From an uncultured Bacilli bacterium (GTDB lineage: Bacteria; Bacillota_I; Bacilli_A; RF39; UBA660): 36,967 nt of DNA. A program made the translations under genes and the position numbers. Within the stretch, counting starts at the first letter, position 1, and each line of letters begins with the position of its first letter. This document shows, piece by piece, positions 7,085-16,336 of the stretch. Under the pieces are notes generated by a model, which did no database searches, was not told where the DNA came from, and saw nothing but the letters and a program-made list of their open reading frames with translations. The stretch covers positions 1 through 36,967 of the forward strand of contig CAKOOC010000009.1 in assembly GCA_934098375.1 (NCBI GenBank), given 5' to 3'.

Positions 7085-10000
7085 ATGAAAATGCCTAAAA
7101 AAGATTACTTACCACTATATAGTGAAAGGGAGTTTCAAAGATTACTAAAAGAAGTGGAAAATGGTAGTAATGATGCTCGTAAAAAAATTATAAATAATTT
7201 AAGTTCAGTTATATATGATACTTTAAAGAATTTTAAAGATTCAAAATATGAATATGATGTATTATTTTTATATGGTTTAAGAGGCGCTAATAATGCAGTA
7301 GATTATTATGACAAGGACAAAAATCCCAAATTTATTCCATGGGCTAAAAGCAGTATATTTTTATCAGTAGATTATCAAATCAAAAATCATCCATATCCTT
7401 CTATAACCAAAGACCATGATAAGATTATAAATCATATGTTATCATCTTTTAACGTTACTGATCCTAAAGCTCGCAATCTATTAAGTGTTCAGATAAAATT
7501 CTATTTAGAAAATATGAAATCTCAAACCTATCGTTTTATTATTTTAAAATATTATACTCCCGATTATACCCCTGCTATGGTAGCCAAAGAATTTAATTTG
7601 CCAGAAGAAAAAATTGAAAAAATAATAAGCGTATTTAGTGACATGCTAAAACATAAAATAAGTGTAATTAATGAAAAATTAGCTATAAAAGAGCCTTTAA
7701 CTCCAGCAAAAATGGAAAATCATACTTTTTATGAAAGAATTAAATCTTTTGTCAAAGACGAATCTAAAATGTGGGATATTTTCAAAAGTCTACCCGCAAA
7801 TGATCAGACTTTATTTAAAGAAGTATTCGGCTCTAATTTAGATGCCTTTAATGAACCAAAATTTGTAGAGAATCAGTCTGCTATAGAAAATATAATTAAC
7901 AATAACTTTAAATTTAAACAAAATCAAATTAAACCTAAATCATTTTCCGAAAGAGTAAAGCCTTATGTAAAAGACGAAGCTGAAATGTGGGAAATATTTG
8001 CTACTTTATCAGATAGTTTCAAACAAGTGTTAATTGCTTCCTTTGGTCCTAATTTAGATGAAGCTAATGAAGATGAAATTCTTAAAAATAGAGCAGCAAT
8101 AAATAATATAATTACTAACAAATTTAAGGAAAGAAGCATTGCTAAAAATAAAAAAGCATTCCGTGAAAGAGTAAAGCCTTATGTCAAAGATGATGATGAA
8201 CTTTGGGGAATTTTTAATAATTTATCAGATCGATATAAGCAAATTTTAACTGCAGCCTATGGTCCTAATCTAGATGAAATCCATGAAAAAGAAATTTCCA
8301 ACAATAGCCAAGTTATAAATAATATTATTTATAAGAATTTTAAAGAAAAAATTGCTTGCAAAAATAAAAAAACATTTTATGAAAGAGTAAAACCTTATGT
8401 CAAAGATGAAGCTGAAATGTGGGAGATATTTGCTGATTTACCTGATAACTACAAACAAGTGTTAATTGCCGCTTTTGGCCTTAATCTAGATGAAGTTCAC
8501 AATGATGAAATTACTCGAAATAGTAAAATAATAAGTAATATAATTTATTTTAATTTCAAATCAAAACCAAAATCAAAACCAAAGCCAAAAAAAATAAAAA
8601 CTTTTTATGAAAGAGTAAAGCCTTATGTCAAAGATGAAACAGAAATGATGACGATATTTGCTACTTTATATGATAACTATAAACAAGTATTAATCGCGGC
8701 ATTTGGCCCTAATTTAGATGAAATTCATGAAGAAGAAATCAGAGCAAATCGTCAAACTATAAATAATATAATTAACTATAAATATAAGAAAAAAAATTCT
8801 GATAAGAAAGCTAAAACATTTTATGAAAGGGTAAAGTCTTATGTAAAAGATGAGACTGAGATGATGATAATTTTTGACGGTTTATCAGATAACTATAAAC
8901 AAATATTAATCACGTCATTTGGTCCTGATTTAGATGAAATTCATGAAAAAGAAATAAAAGCTAATAAAGTAATTATCAGTAACATAATTAATTATAAATT
9001 TAAGAAAAAATCCCTTCCTAAAAAGCCTAAATCATTTTATGAAAGGGTAAAATCATATGTCAAAGACGAAGCTGAAATGTGGGAGATATTTGCTGCTTTA
9101 TCAGATAATTACAAGCAAGTGTTAATTGCTTCCTTTGGCTCTAATTTAGATGAAATTCATGAAGAGGAAATAAAAGTAAATAAATATACTATCCGTAACA
9201 TAATCAGTTATAAATATAAGAAAAAATCTCTTCCTAAAAAGCCTAAAACATTTTATGAAAGAGTAAAGTCTTATATAAAAGATGAAGCTGAAATGTGGGA
9301 GATATTTGCTGCTTTATCAGATAATTACAAGCAAGTGTTAATTGCTTCCTTTGGCCCTAATTTAGATGAAATTCATGAAGAAGAAATAAAAGCTAATATT
9401 ATAACTATCCGTAACATAATTTGGTATAAATTTAAGAAAAAAGCATCTGATAAAAAGCCTTCTTATAAACCGCCTAAAACATTTTATGAAAGAGTAAAAT
9501 CTTATGTAAAAGACGAAACTGAAATGTGGGAGATATTCGATGATTTACCAGATTACTATAAAACAGTTTTAACCGCGGCATTCGGCACCAATTTAGATGA
9601 AGTTCATGAAGAAGAAATCAGAGCTAATCATCACTTTATAAGTAATATAATTATCTTCAAATTCAAAGAAAAAACTCCTACTAGGAAATTTAAAACATTT
9701 TATGAAAGAGTAAAACCTTATATAAAAGATGAAGCTGAAATGTGGGAGATATTCCATGGTTTATCAGATAACTACAAACAAGTGTTAATAGCTGCATTTG
9801 GCTCTAATCTAGATGAAATTCATGAAGAGGAAATTTCTAAAAATATATCAACGATATATAGTATAATCAGTTATAAATTTAAGAATAAAACTTCTGATAG
9901 AAATCCTAAAACATTTTATGAAAGAGTAAAACCTTATGTCAAAGACGAAACTGAAATGTGGGAGATATTTGCTAATCTATCAGATCACTACAAGCAAGTG

Positions 10001-11413
10001 TTAATAGCTGCCTATGGCCCTAATTTAGATGAAATGAACGAAGAAGAAAGAAAAGTTAATAATATGACTATCCGTAACATAATCAAGTATAAATTTAATA
10101 AAAGGCGTCCTAATAAAAATTCTTCTGATAAAAAGTCAAAACCATTTTATGAAAGAGTAAAACCTTATGTCAAAGACGAAACTGAAATGTGGGAGATATT
10201 TGCTGATTTACCAAATCATTACAAGCAAGCATTAATTGCTTCCTTTGGTCCAAATTTGGATGAAATTCATGAAGAAGAAATAAAAGCTAATAATATAACT
10301 ATTCGTAACATAATCAGGTATAAATTTAATGAAAAGCGTCCTAATAAAAATCTGCGTCCTAATAAAAATTCTTATAATAAAAAGTCAAAACCATTTTATG
10401 AAAGAGTAAAACCATACGTAAAAGATGAAAATGAAATGCTGGCGATATTCGCTACATTATCAGATAATTATAAACAAATATTAATAGCTGCATTTGGCCC
10501 TAATCTAGATGAAACTCACAGAGAAGAAATTTCTAAAAATAGTAGAACTATAGAAAATATAATTAACAATAAATTTAAGAAAAAAGTTTCTAACAAGAAA
10601 ACTAAAACATTTTACGAAAGAGTAAAGTCTCATGTCAAAGATGAAACTGAAATGTTGGAGATATTTGCTACATTATCAGATAATTATAAACAAATATTAA
10701 TTGCTTCCTTTGGCCCTAATTTGGATGAAATTCATGAAGAAGAAATAAAAGCGAATATTATAACTATTCATAACATAATCAGTTATAAATTTAAGAAAAA
10801 ATCTTTTTCTAAAAAGTCTAAAACATTCTTTGAAAGGGTAAAACCTTATGTAAAAGACGAAGCTGAAATGTGGAAGATATTTGATAAATTATCAAATAAG
10901 TACAAACAAATATTAATTGTTGCTTATGGTTCCAATCTAGATGAAATCCATGAAAAAGAAATAAAAAATAACCGAAATGCCATAAATAGTATAATCGGTT
11001 ATTGGTTTAAAGAAAAACATGGAACAAACAAAATAGAACCATCAAAAAATCCTGTTGAACCGGTTGAACCTGTAAAACAAATTAATTTACCACCAGAATT
11101 TTCTTATCAAGATTTAGAAAATTTAATAAAACTATTTTATAGTTTAACTATTATAGGTTCTAATCAAGATATTGAAGAACTACTTATTTTTGCTCTTCGT
11201 GTTGATGAAACTGGTAAATACAAAATCGCTGATATATGTAAATTATTTGGAAAAACGGAAGCAGAAATTAATGAAATAGCTAAAAAGTGTCTAATAAAAT
11301 ATAGTAAAATATTTGATGTCTTGTATACCGGTATAATAAATACATTAAAACAAGCCCCATTAAATAACTATGTAAAAGAAATAATGCCTTTGAAAGGAGA
11401 TAATAATGAATAA
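7085..11413 (+). CDS. Degenerate sigma-70-like protein with 15 tandem repeats
   Basis: A 1442-residue cytosolic-looking protein with no signal or membrane segment. Residues about 12-115 resemble sigma region 1.2-2 of the next gene (NGSNDARKKIINN against KGDSAAREMIINH; YGLRGANNAVDYYDKDKN against the region 2 core). Residues about 140-200 resemble region 4 (YRFIILKYYTPDY...MVAKEFNLPEEKIEKI). Then come 15 repeats of about 72 residues (214-1313) with consensus FYERVKPYVKDE.EMWEIF, L.DNYKQVLIAAFGPNLDE and EEEIKAN..TI.NII..KFKKK, separated by Lys/Pro linkers. A PVEPVEPV linker and a last region-4-like helix-turn-helix (about 1340-1425) close it. Each repeat also looks like a decayed region 4. First gene of a three-gene operon, overlapping the next by 8 bases. 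DNA or RNA-polymerase binding is inference; the family is not one I recognise. Confidence 0.8.
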   Translation: MKMPKKDYLPLYSEREFQRLLKEVENGSNDARKKIINNLSSVIYDTLKNFKDSKYEYDVLFLYGLRGANNAVDYYDKDKNPKFIPWAKSSIFLSVDYQIKNHPYPSITKDHDKIINHMLSSFNVTDPKARNLLSVQIKFYLENMKSQTYRFIILKYYTPDYTPAMVAKEFNLPEEKIEKIISVFSDMLKHKISVINEKLAIKEPLTPAKMENHTFYERIKSFVKDESKMWDIFKSLPANDQTLFKEVFGSNLDAFNEPKFVENQSAIENIINNNFKFKQNQIKPKSFSERVKPYVKDEAEMWEIFATLSDSFKQVLIASFGPNLDEANEDEILKNRAAINNIITNKFKERSIAKNKKAFRERVKPYVKDDDELWGIFNNLSDRYKQILTAAYGPNLDEIHEKEISNNSQVINNIIYKNFKEKIACKNKKTFYERVKPYVKDEAEMWEIFADLPDNYKQVLIAAFGLNLDEVHNDEITRNSKIISNIIYFNFKSKPKSKPKPKKIKTFYERVKPYVKDETEMMTIFATLYDNYKQVLIAAFGPNLDEIHEEEIRANRQTINNIINYKYKKKNSDKKAKTFYERVKSYVKDETEMMIIFDGLSDNYKQILITSFGPDLDEIHEKEIKANKVIISNIINYKFKKKSLPKKPKSFYERVKSYVKDEAEMWEIFAALSDNYKQVLIASFGSNLDEIHEEEIKVNKYTIRNIISYKYKKKSLPKKPKTFYERVKSYIKDEAEMWEIFAALSDNYKQVLIASFGPNLDEIHEEEIKANIITIRNIIWYKFKKKASDKKPSYKPPKTFYERVKSYVKDETEMWEIFDDLPDYYKTVLTAAFGTNLDEVHEEEIRANHHFISNIIIFKFKEKTPTRKFKTFYERVKPYIKDEAEMWEIFHGLSDNYKQVLIAAFGSNLDEIHEEEISKNISTIYSIISYKFKNKTSDRNPKTFYERVKPYVKDETEMWEIFANLSDHYKQVLIAAYGPNLDEMNEEERKVNNMTIRNIIKYKFNKRRPNKNSSDKKSKPFYERVKPYVKDETEMWEIFADLPNHYKQALIASFGPNLDEIHEEEIKANNITIRNIIRYKFNEKRPNKNLRPNKNSYNKKSKPFYERVKPYVKDENEMLAIFATLSDNYKQILIAAFGPNLDETHREEISKNSRTIENIINNKFKKKVSNKKTKTFYERVKSHVKDETEMLEIFATLSDNYKQILIASFGPNLDEIHEEEIKANIITIHNIISYKFKKKSFSKKSKTFFERVKPYVKDEAEMWKIFDKLSNKYKQILIVAYGSNLDEIHEKEIKNNRNAINSIIGYWFKEKHGTNKIEPSKNPVEPVEPVKQINLPPEFSYQDLENLIKLFYSLTIIGSNQDIEELLIFALRVDETGKYKIADICKLFGKTEAEINEIAKKCLIKYSKIFDVLYTGIINTLKQAPLNNYVKEIMPLKGDNNE
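7724..11020 (+). repeat. Fifteen tandem repeats of about 216 bp
   Basis: In-frame repeats each start with a Thr/Ser/Pro/Ala-Phe-Tyr-Glu-Arg-Val-Lys motif. Units differ slightly in length because of variable Lys/Pro/Asn-rich linkers (unit 12 has a longer linker built on a repeated RPNKN motif). Units 7 and 8 are nearly identical at DNA level over most of their length, pointing to recent duplication or gene conversion; unit 1 is the most diverged. Confidence 0.9.
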
Positions 11414-14234
11414 ATTAGAAGAATATAATAATTTTGTTAAATATATCAATCCCACTAAGGCAAACTCTATTTATTGTTTGATTAAGATTTGTGCCTTCAT
11501 TGATACCTTATTTGCTAATGATGAAAAAGAAATATATGCATTTTTAACTCACATTATCAAAGAAGATCCTAAAATAAGAGAAACAATTCGTTTAAGCTTA
11601 AACGCTCAAAATCAAATTCCTGCCGTTGTTTTAGAAAATGATATGGCTGTTTTAATCATTAATTTGTATGCTGACCTTGAAAAAATAACGATTGAAGCAG
11701 ATCAAGATGATTCCATATTAAGTGAATATGATAAGCCGGGAGTAGCAAATTCTACATTAAATAGTGACATCATTAAAGATTTTAAAAATCAAATAACATC
11801 TTATCCTTTGCTTACACAAAACGAAATAATTATTCTCCATGATAAAGCCAGTAAAGGCGACAGTGCAGCAAGAGAAATGATTATAAATCATAATTTAAGA
11901 TTAGTTTTTTCTATCGCTCAAAAATATAATGGTCGAGGTTTACCATTTGAAGATTTATTACAAGAAGGTATAATCGGTTTAATGAAATCTGTTGATAAAT
12001 ATAATCCTGAAAAAGGAGCATTTTCAACTTATGCTACATGGTGGATAATGCAGCTTATTAGAAGAGCCATCAGTAATACCGGAAAAGCTATTCGTCTGCC
12101 TAATCATCTTTATGAAAAAGTAGTTAAAGCTGTTGCTTTAAAAGAAAAACTAGATGGTGAATTTCCTCATGATCCTGAATTGGTTATTAAAAAGATTTCT
12201 GAAGAGTTAAATATATCTCCAGTTAAAGTAAAAGAATATTTAAAATTATATGCAGTTAATAATTTTAAAAGTTTAGACGCAAGTGTTAATGAAGATGGTG
12301 ATACTACCTTTGGCGATTTTGTTGCTGCTAATGAAAATGTTGAAGAAGAAATATTCGATAAAAAAATAAAAGAAGATCTTCAAAATGCTTTAAATAATCT
12401 TGACTTAACTGAAAGAGAAAGAAATATCATTATATTAAGATGGGGTTTACTAAATAATAAACCATTAACTTTAGATCAAATTGGTAAAAGGTATAATCTT
12501 ACCCGCGAAAGGATTAGACAAATAGAGCAAAAAGCAATTAGAAAAATGAAAAACAGTTCTAGTTTTAAATCTTTAAGTCATTATTTAATAGATGATAATC
12601 TTAATGTTTATGAAAACCGAAGCTTAATAGCTAATCATAGAAAACCAGGATTATTTGCTTATTTTCCTGAAGAAGAAGTTAGCAAAGAAACACTTTTTAT
12701 CATTGTAGGATTACTAAAAGAAGAAGATATTTCCCTAATAATAGAATCTTTCGGTGAAAAACTAAATAAAACGCCCCCTATATTAACTAATAAAATAACT
12801 TCCTTAATAAAAGTAACCATTCCTGAAATGATTTCACTTTATTCTAGGTTTACGACTAGCTTATCCATGTTTTTAAATACCACTGATAAAGAAGAAATTG
12901 ATAGAATCATTGCTGATTTTTCTGACTACGAAAAAAAGATGATATTTAAACTTTTTAGTTCTAAAGCCTTTAAATATATAGGTAACCAGAGTATTCCGTT
13001 CATCGAAGTTAGAAAGGTATTTAATCTCTTAAATGATGCTAGAATAAAAAGAGAAAAAGAATTAAAAATTAAATTAATTTCAGCAAATAAAACAATATAT
13101 TTTATTTCAAAAGAAAGATTACTTAAAGATTTATATGCTTCTAACTTAGATAATTTGTCAGTAGAGTTAATAAAATTAGTTTATGGTTTAACTCCAATAA
13201 AAGCAAAGTCATATAGAGAAATATGTGATAGATTAAATATTAATTATAAACTAGCTAAAAATATTGAAAAAAATGCTTTAAAGGTTTTATATGGCAAAAA
13301 CAGAATAAGAATCTTTGATATAAAAGACTTCTTACCTGATGAATCTTTAGATGAACTAGATATTTTTAAAGATTTAGACGTTTCATATGATAACTGTATC
13401 ATAGATGAAAAGAAACTTACATTTGAAGAGTTTGAAAATTTAATTGAACAAAGCTCCTTAACTAAATTACAAAAATGTTTTCTTAGAGCTAGATTTATAC
13501 CTAATGATTCTGAAAATGAAAGCATAAGATTCAAAGATTTTTCTGTTAATCCCGTTATGGCTTCCCAAATAATAGATTGTCTTTTGTGTAAATTATTTTC
13601 TTCAAATTGTAAAATTAAAATCAAAATAACAACACCAAAAGATTTACCATTAAAATCATCTTTAACATCTTCTGATGAAAGCATCTTAGTAATAACTAAA
13701 AAAGATCTTCTTGAAAGAATAAATGCAAGATCTTTATCATCTTTATCTAAAAAAATACTTATTTTAAATTATGGTTTATCTAATAACCTAGAATATAATT
13801 TAGAAGAAATATGTGCTCAAGTAAATCTTAAACCTGAAGATGTTATAAAAGAAATTAATGTCTCATTAACCAATTTATTTGGACCAAAAGTTAATCTCTT
13901 CTCATGTATTATCGTAGATACTAAAGATGAAAAAGAAATGATAGAAAGAAACCTTTCAGCTTTAAAAAACCTTCCGGCTTATCAAGAACTATTTAATAAA
14001 TTTGGTTCTATGCATCAAAATATATTATTCTTTATCGTTATGATGACTTTATCACAAAATATAAATTCTTCATCAATGTCTAAAATTGTAGCCAATCTTG
14101 CTTTAAGTAAGGAAGAACAAAGTTTATTATCTAAAGAAAGTCCTACCGTTAAAGAATTTGCTGATGAATCCCTTGCCACATTGTGGTCTAAAAAAAATAA
14201 AACGCCAAAAGGAGTAAAATATGAGCAAAAGTGA
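11406..14234 (+). CDS. Sigma-70 family factor with long C-terminal extension
   Basis: A 942-residue protein. Residues 1-120 are unfamiliar; about 130-160 look like region 1.2; 161-225 are a well-kept region 2 (GRGLPFEDLLQEG, FSTYATWWIMQLIRRAI); region 3 follows (RLPNHLYEKV...); region 4 lies at about 330-385 (LTERERNIIILRWGL, LTLDQIGKRYNLTRERIRQIEQKAIRKM). This core should bind RNA polymerase and direct promoter recognition. Primary sigma factors normally end soon after region 4; here about 550 residues follow, with a domain shared with the next gene (about 415-560), three decayed region-4-like segments (about 575-650, 680-745, 765-830) and a tail also shared with the next gene. The AAAGGAGA site and overlap with the upstream stop support the ATG at 11406. 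Probably an alternative sigma; that it is the housekeeping RpoD cannot be excluded. Confidence 0.85.
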   Translation: MNKLEEYNNFVKYINPTKANSIYCLIKICAFIDTLFANDEKEIYAFLTHIIKEDPKIRETIRLSLNAQNQIPAVVLENDMAVLIINLYADLEKITIEADQDDSILSEYDKPGVANSTLNSDIIKDFKNQITSYPLLTQNEIIILHDKASKGDSAAREMIINHNLRLVFSIAQKYNGRGLPFEDLLQEGIIGLMKSVDKYNPEKGAFSTYATWWIMQLIRRAISNTGKAIRLPNHLYEKVVKAVALKEKLDGEFPHDPELVIKKISEELNISPVKVKEYLKLYAVNNFKSLDASVNEDGDTTFGDFVAANENVEEEIFDKKIKEDLQNALNNLDLTERERNIIILRWGLLNNKPLTLDQIGKRYNLTRERIRQIEQKAIRKMKNSSSFKSLSHYLIDDNLNVYENRSLIANHRKPGLFAYFPEEEVSKETLFIIVGLLKEEDISLIIESFGEKLNKTPPILTNKITSLIKVTIPEMISLYSRFTTSLSMFLNTTDKEEIDRIIADFSDYEKKMIFKLFSSKAFKYIGNQSIPFIEVRKVFNLLNDARIKREKELKIKLISANKTIYFISKERLLKDLYASNLDNLSVELIKLVYGLTPIKAKSYREICDRLNINYKLAKNIEKNALKVLYGKNRIRIFDIKDFLPDESLDELDIFKDLDVSYDNCIIDEKKLTFEEFENLIEQSSLTKLQKCFLRARFIPNDSENESIRFKDFSVNPVMASQIIDCLLCKLFSSNCKIKIKITTPKDLPLKSSLTSSDESILVITKKDLLERINARSLSSLSKKILILNYGLSNNLEYNLEEICAQVNLKPEDVIKEINVSLTNLFGPKVNLFSCIIVDTKDEKEMIERNLSALKNLPAYQELFNKFGSMHQNILFFIVMMTLSQNINSSSMSKIVANLALSKEEQSLLSKESPTVKEFADESLATLWSKKNKTPKGVKYEQK

Positions 14235-15360
14235 TACTTTAAAAAATCTGCCTTATTATTTTCCTGATACTGATTTAAAAACGCTTTTTTATGTAGTTGC
14301 TTTATTAGATGAAAGCGATATTCAAATTATTTTAAATAAATTTGCTTCATCATTAAAAGAATGTCATAATGTAAGTAGTTCTGATGAATCCAGACTTACA
14401 TATCTTATCTACTGTCTAATTCCTGAAACTATTAAAGATTATCAAAGATTTACAACGGATTTATTTTCCTTTTTAAAAGTTCGTAACCATATATTTTTAA
14501 GAAGAGTAATTTTTAATTTAAATAAACAAGACCAAGAAATTATATTTACGGCTTATGATGAAACCACATTCGATTATAAAAAGGATGCTAATTTGCCCAT
14601 TACTGTACAAAAACGAATATATAACTTATTAAAAGGCATCAACATAAGTAGACTTCTCAAAGAATATAATGGAAAATCTGAAACAGTATCTTTCGAAGAA
14701 AGACCATTAATTACAGCATTATTAACTGGTACCGAAAAACGAATTTATCAAAAATGTGCTAAAAATTCTACTAGTTACATCCGTTTAATAAATGAAGTTT
14801 TTCCGCAAAAAGAAAGAGAACTAGCGGCAATTGTTACTAGTTTAGATGCTTTCTTTGAGAAATATTCCAAAGCGGAAATTAAAGCTGTTTTAAATTCATT
14901 AAAAGCTTTAAAGAATTTTCCTTTATACGATTTTTATGATTCAGAAACTTTAGATTTTTGTTATCCTTATGATTTAACATATAATGATTTATATAATCTT
15001 TATGGCTTTTTAGTTTACACTTTAAAAGAAAGCTTAAGTTTAAGATACCGTGGTCGCACTAAAGTTTTTGATCCTAAAACCAAAAGAACTACTTATGTCC
15101 TAAATTGTAAATTTTTATTGTCATATCATAAAATGGCCACGGCATTAGGTTCTTCTTTAGCAAATAAAATTGCCGATAACATAAACGCATCGCAAGGAAA
15201 TTTAGAAGCCTTAAGTAGAATTTCCGTTTATACTAATGAAGAGTTAAACTTATTAAATGTAGGAAAACCAGCCATAATGGGCTTTATTGATGAATATTTA
15301 AGTAGCTTATCATCCTTAGAAGAACAAAACAAACGAAAACAGTTTCTTAGTGATTTTTAA
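14221..15360 (+). CDS. Paralogue of the sigma factor's C-terminal extension
   Basis: A 379-residue protein without membrane segments. Its N-terminal 145 residues align with the extension of the preceding sigma factor from about residue 430: YYFPDTDLKTLFYVVALLDE against AYFPEEEVSKETLFIIVGLL, and RFTTDLFSFLKV against RFTTSLSMFLNT. Its C-terminus (NVGKPAIMGFIDEYLSSL) matches the sigma's last 30 residues (KESPTVKEFADESLATLW). The sigma regions 2-4 are absent, so it looks like a duplicate that kept only the extension, perhaps as a partner or antagonist. The ATG at 14221 follows AAAGGAG and overlaps the previous stop by 14 bases, so co-expression is likely. Function unknown. Confidence 0.75.
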   Translation: MSKSDTLKNLPYYFPDTDLKTLFYVVALLDESDIQIILNKFASSLKECHNVSSSDESRLTYLIYCLIPETIKDYQRFTTDLFSFLKVRNHIFLRRVIFNLNKQDQEIIFTAYDETTFDYKKDANLPITVQKRIYNLLKGINISRLLKEYNGKSETVSFEERPLITALLTGTEKRIYQKCAKNSTSYIRLINEVFPQKERELAAIVTSLDAFFEKYSKAEIKAVLNSLKALKNFPLYDFYDSETLDFCYPYDLTYNDLYNLYGFLVYTLKESLSLRYRGRTKVFDPKTKRTTYVLNCKFLLSYHKMATALGSSLANKIADNINASQGNLEALSRISVYTNEELNLLNVGKPAIMGFIDEYLSSLSSLEEQNKRKQFLSDF

Positions 15361-15395
15361 ATCTTTATATCATATAATTATATTAGGTGATAAGC

Positions 15396-16259
15396 GTGTT
15401 TGATGAATATGGTCTCGTTTATGAAAATTATGATTTAAAAAAGCTAAATACTTATAATGTATCTTGTAAAGCTAGATACTTTATCATTGTAAATGATATT
15501 ATTAAATTAACCATGCTTTTTAAGTATATTATAGATAATAAAATGAAATATTTTGTTATAGGTAATGGCTCTAATATTATTTTGCCATCTATTTATGATG
15601 GAGTAGTTATAAAACTAGATTTTAATGATATAGAGTTTAATCGTAATAAAGTTATTGTACCTGCTAATTACTTACTTCCACAATTAGTAAATACTACTAT
15701 AAGCCATGGCTTATCCGGTTTAGAGTGGGCAAGTGGCATTCCTGGCACGATTGGTGGCGCTGTTATAGGAAACGCTGGTGCCTATAAAGATGAAATATGT
15801 AACTATATTGAAGAATTAGAAGTTATTGAAAATAATAAAATTAGAATTATCAAAAGAAATGAAATTGATTTTACCTATCGTTTTTGCAGTTTAAAATACC
15901 GTGATTTAATTATTCTTAAAGTTACTTTAAATCTAAAAAAAGGAAATAAAGAAAAATCTTTAGAGATAATTAAAGAACATATAGAAAAAAGAAAATCATC
16001 GCAACCTTTAGATAAGCCAACGGCTGGCTCTGTTTTTAAAAATCCCGAAGGTTTTGCTGCTGGTAAACTAATTGATGATTTAAACCTAAAAGGATACAAA
16101 ATAGGTGGAGCTGAAATATCTAAAAAGCATGCTAACTTTATTATAAATACTGGTGATGCTACTGGCGAAGATATTGTAAAACTAATTAATTTTATTAAAA
16201 CAAGAGTAGAAGAAGAGTATCATATCGACTTAGTTTTAGAGCAGCAAATAATACTTTAA
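15396..16259 (+). CDS. murB: UDP-N-acetylenolpyruvoylglucosamine reductase
   Basis: Reduces UDP-GlcNAc-enolpyruvate to UDP-MurNAc with NADPH and FAD, an early cytosolic step of peptidoglycan synthesis. FAD-domain motifs are VIGNGSNII and SGIPGTIGGAVIGNAGAY. The substrate domain has KSSQPLDKPTAGSVFKNPEG, with the catalytic Ser in GSVFKNP, and ISKKHANFIINTGDAT. A Glu lies near the C-terminus (LEQQI). It is a type II MurB of 287 residues, near the usual 300. The GTG at 15396 is preferred because AGGTGA (15385-15390) gives a 5-base spacing; an in-frame GTG at 15387 lies inside that site. It follows the sigma-like operon by 35 bases with no clear terminator between. A terminator follows. Confidence 0.95.
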   Translation: MFDEYGLVYENYDLKKLNTYNVSCKARYFIIVNDIIKLTMLFKYIIDNKMKYFVIGNGSNIILPSIYDGVVIKLDFNDIEFNRNKVIVPANYLLPQLVNTTISHGLSGLEWASGIPGTIGGAVIGNAGAYKDEICNYIEELEVIENNKIRIIKRNEIDFTYRFCSLKYRDLIILKVTLNLKKGNKEKSLEIIKEHIEKRKSSQPLDKPTAGSVFKNPEGFAAGKLIDDLNLKGYKIGGAEISKKHANFIINTGDATGEDIVKLINFIKTRVEEEYHIDLVLEQQIIL

Positions 16260-16261
16260 AG

Positions 16262-16290
16262 GTTTTATGTTTTGACATAGAACTTTTTTT
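16262..16290 (+). terminator. Intrinsic terminator of murB
   Basis: GTTTTATGT (16262-16270), loop TTTG, ACATAGAAC (16275-16283, one G-U pair) and seven T (16284-16290). Confidence 0.8.
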
Positions 16291-16336
16291 GATTAAAACA
16301 ATAAAAACTTGCCCATTATATTACTGGTGATAAAAT

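Noticed and set aside
7724..11020. CRISPR-like or other non-coding repeat array
   Set aside because: Units are about 216 bp, stay in frame and encode a conserved protein motif.
13244..13684. 146-codon minus-strand frame inside the sigma-factor gene
   Set aside because: No ribosome binding site, a low-complexity Ser/Leu product, and the plus-strand frame has homologous segments.
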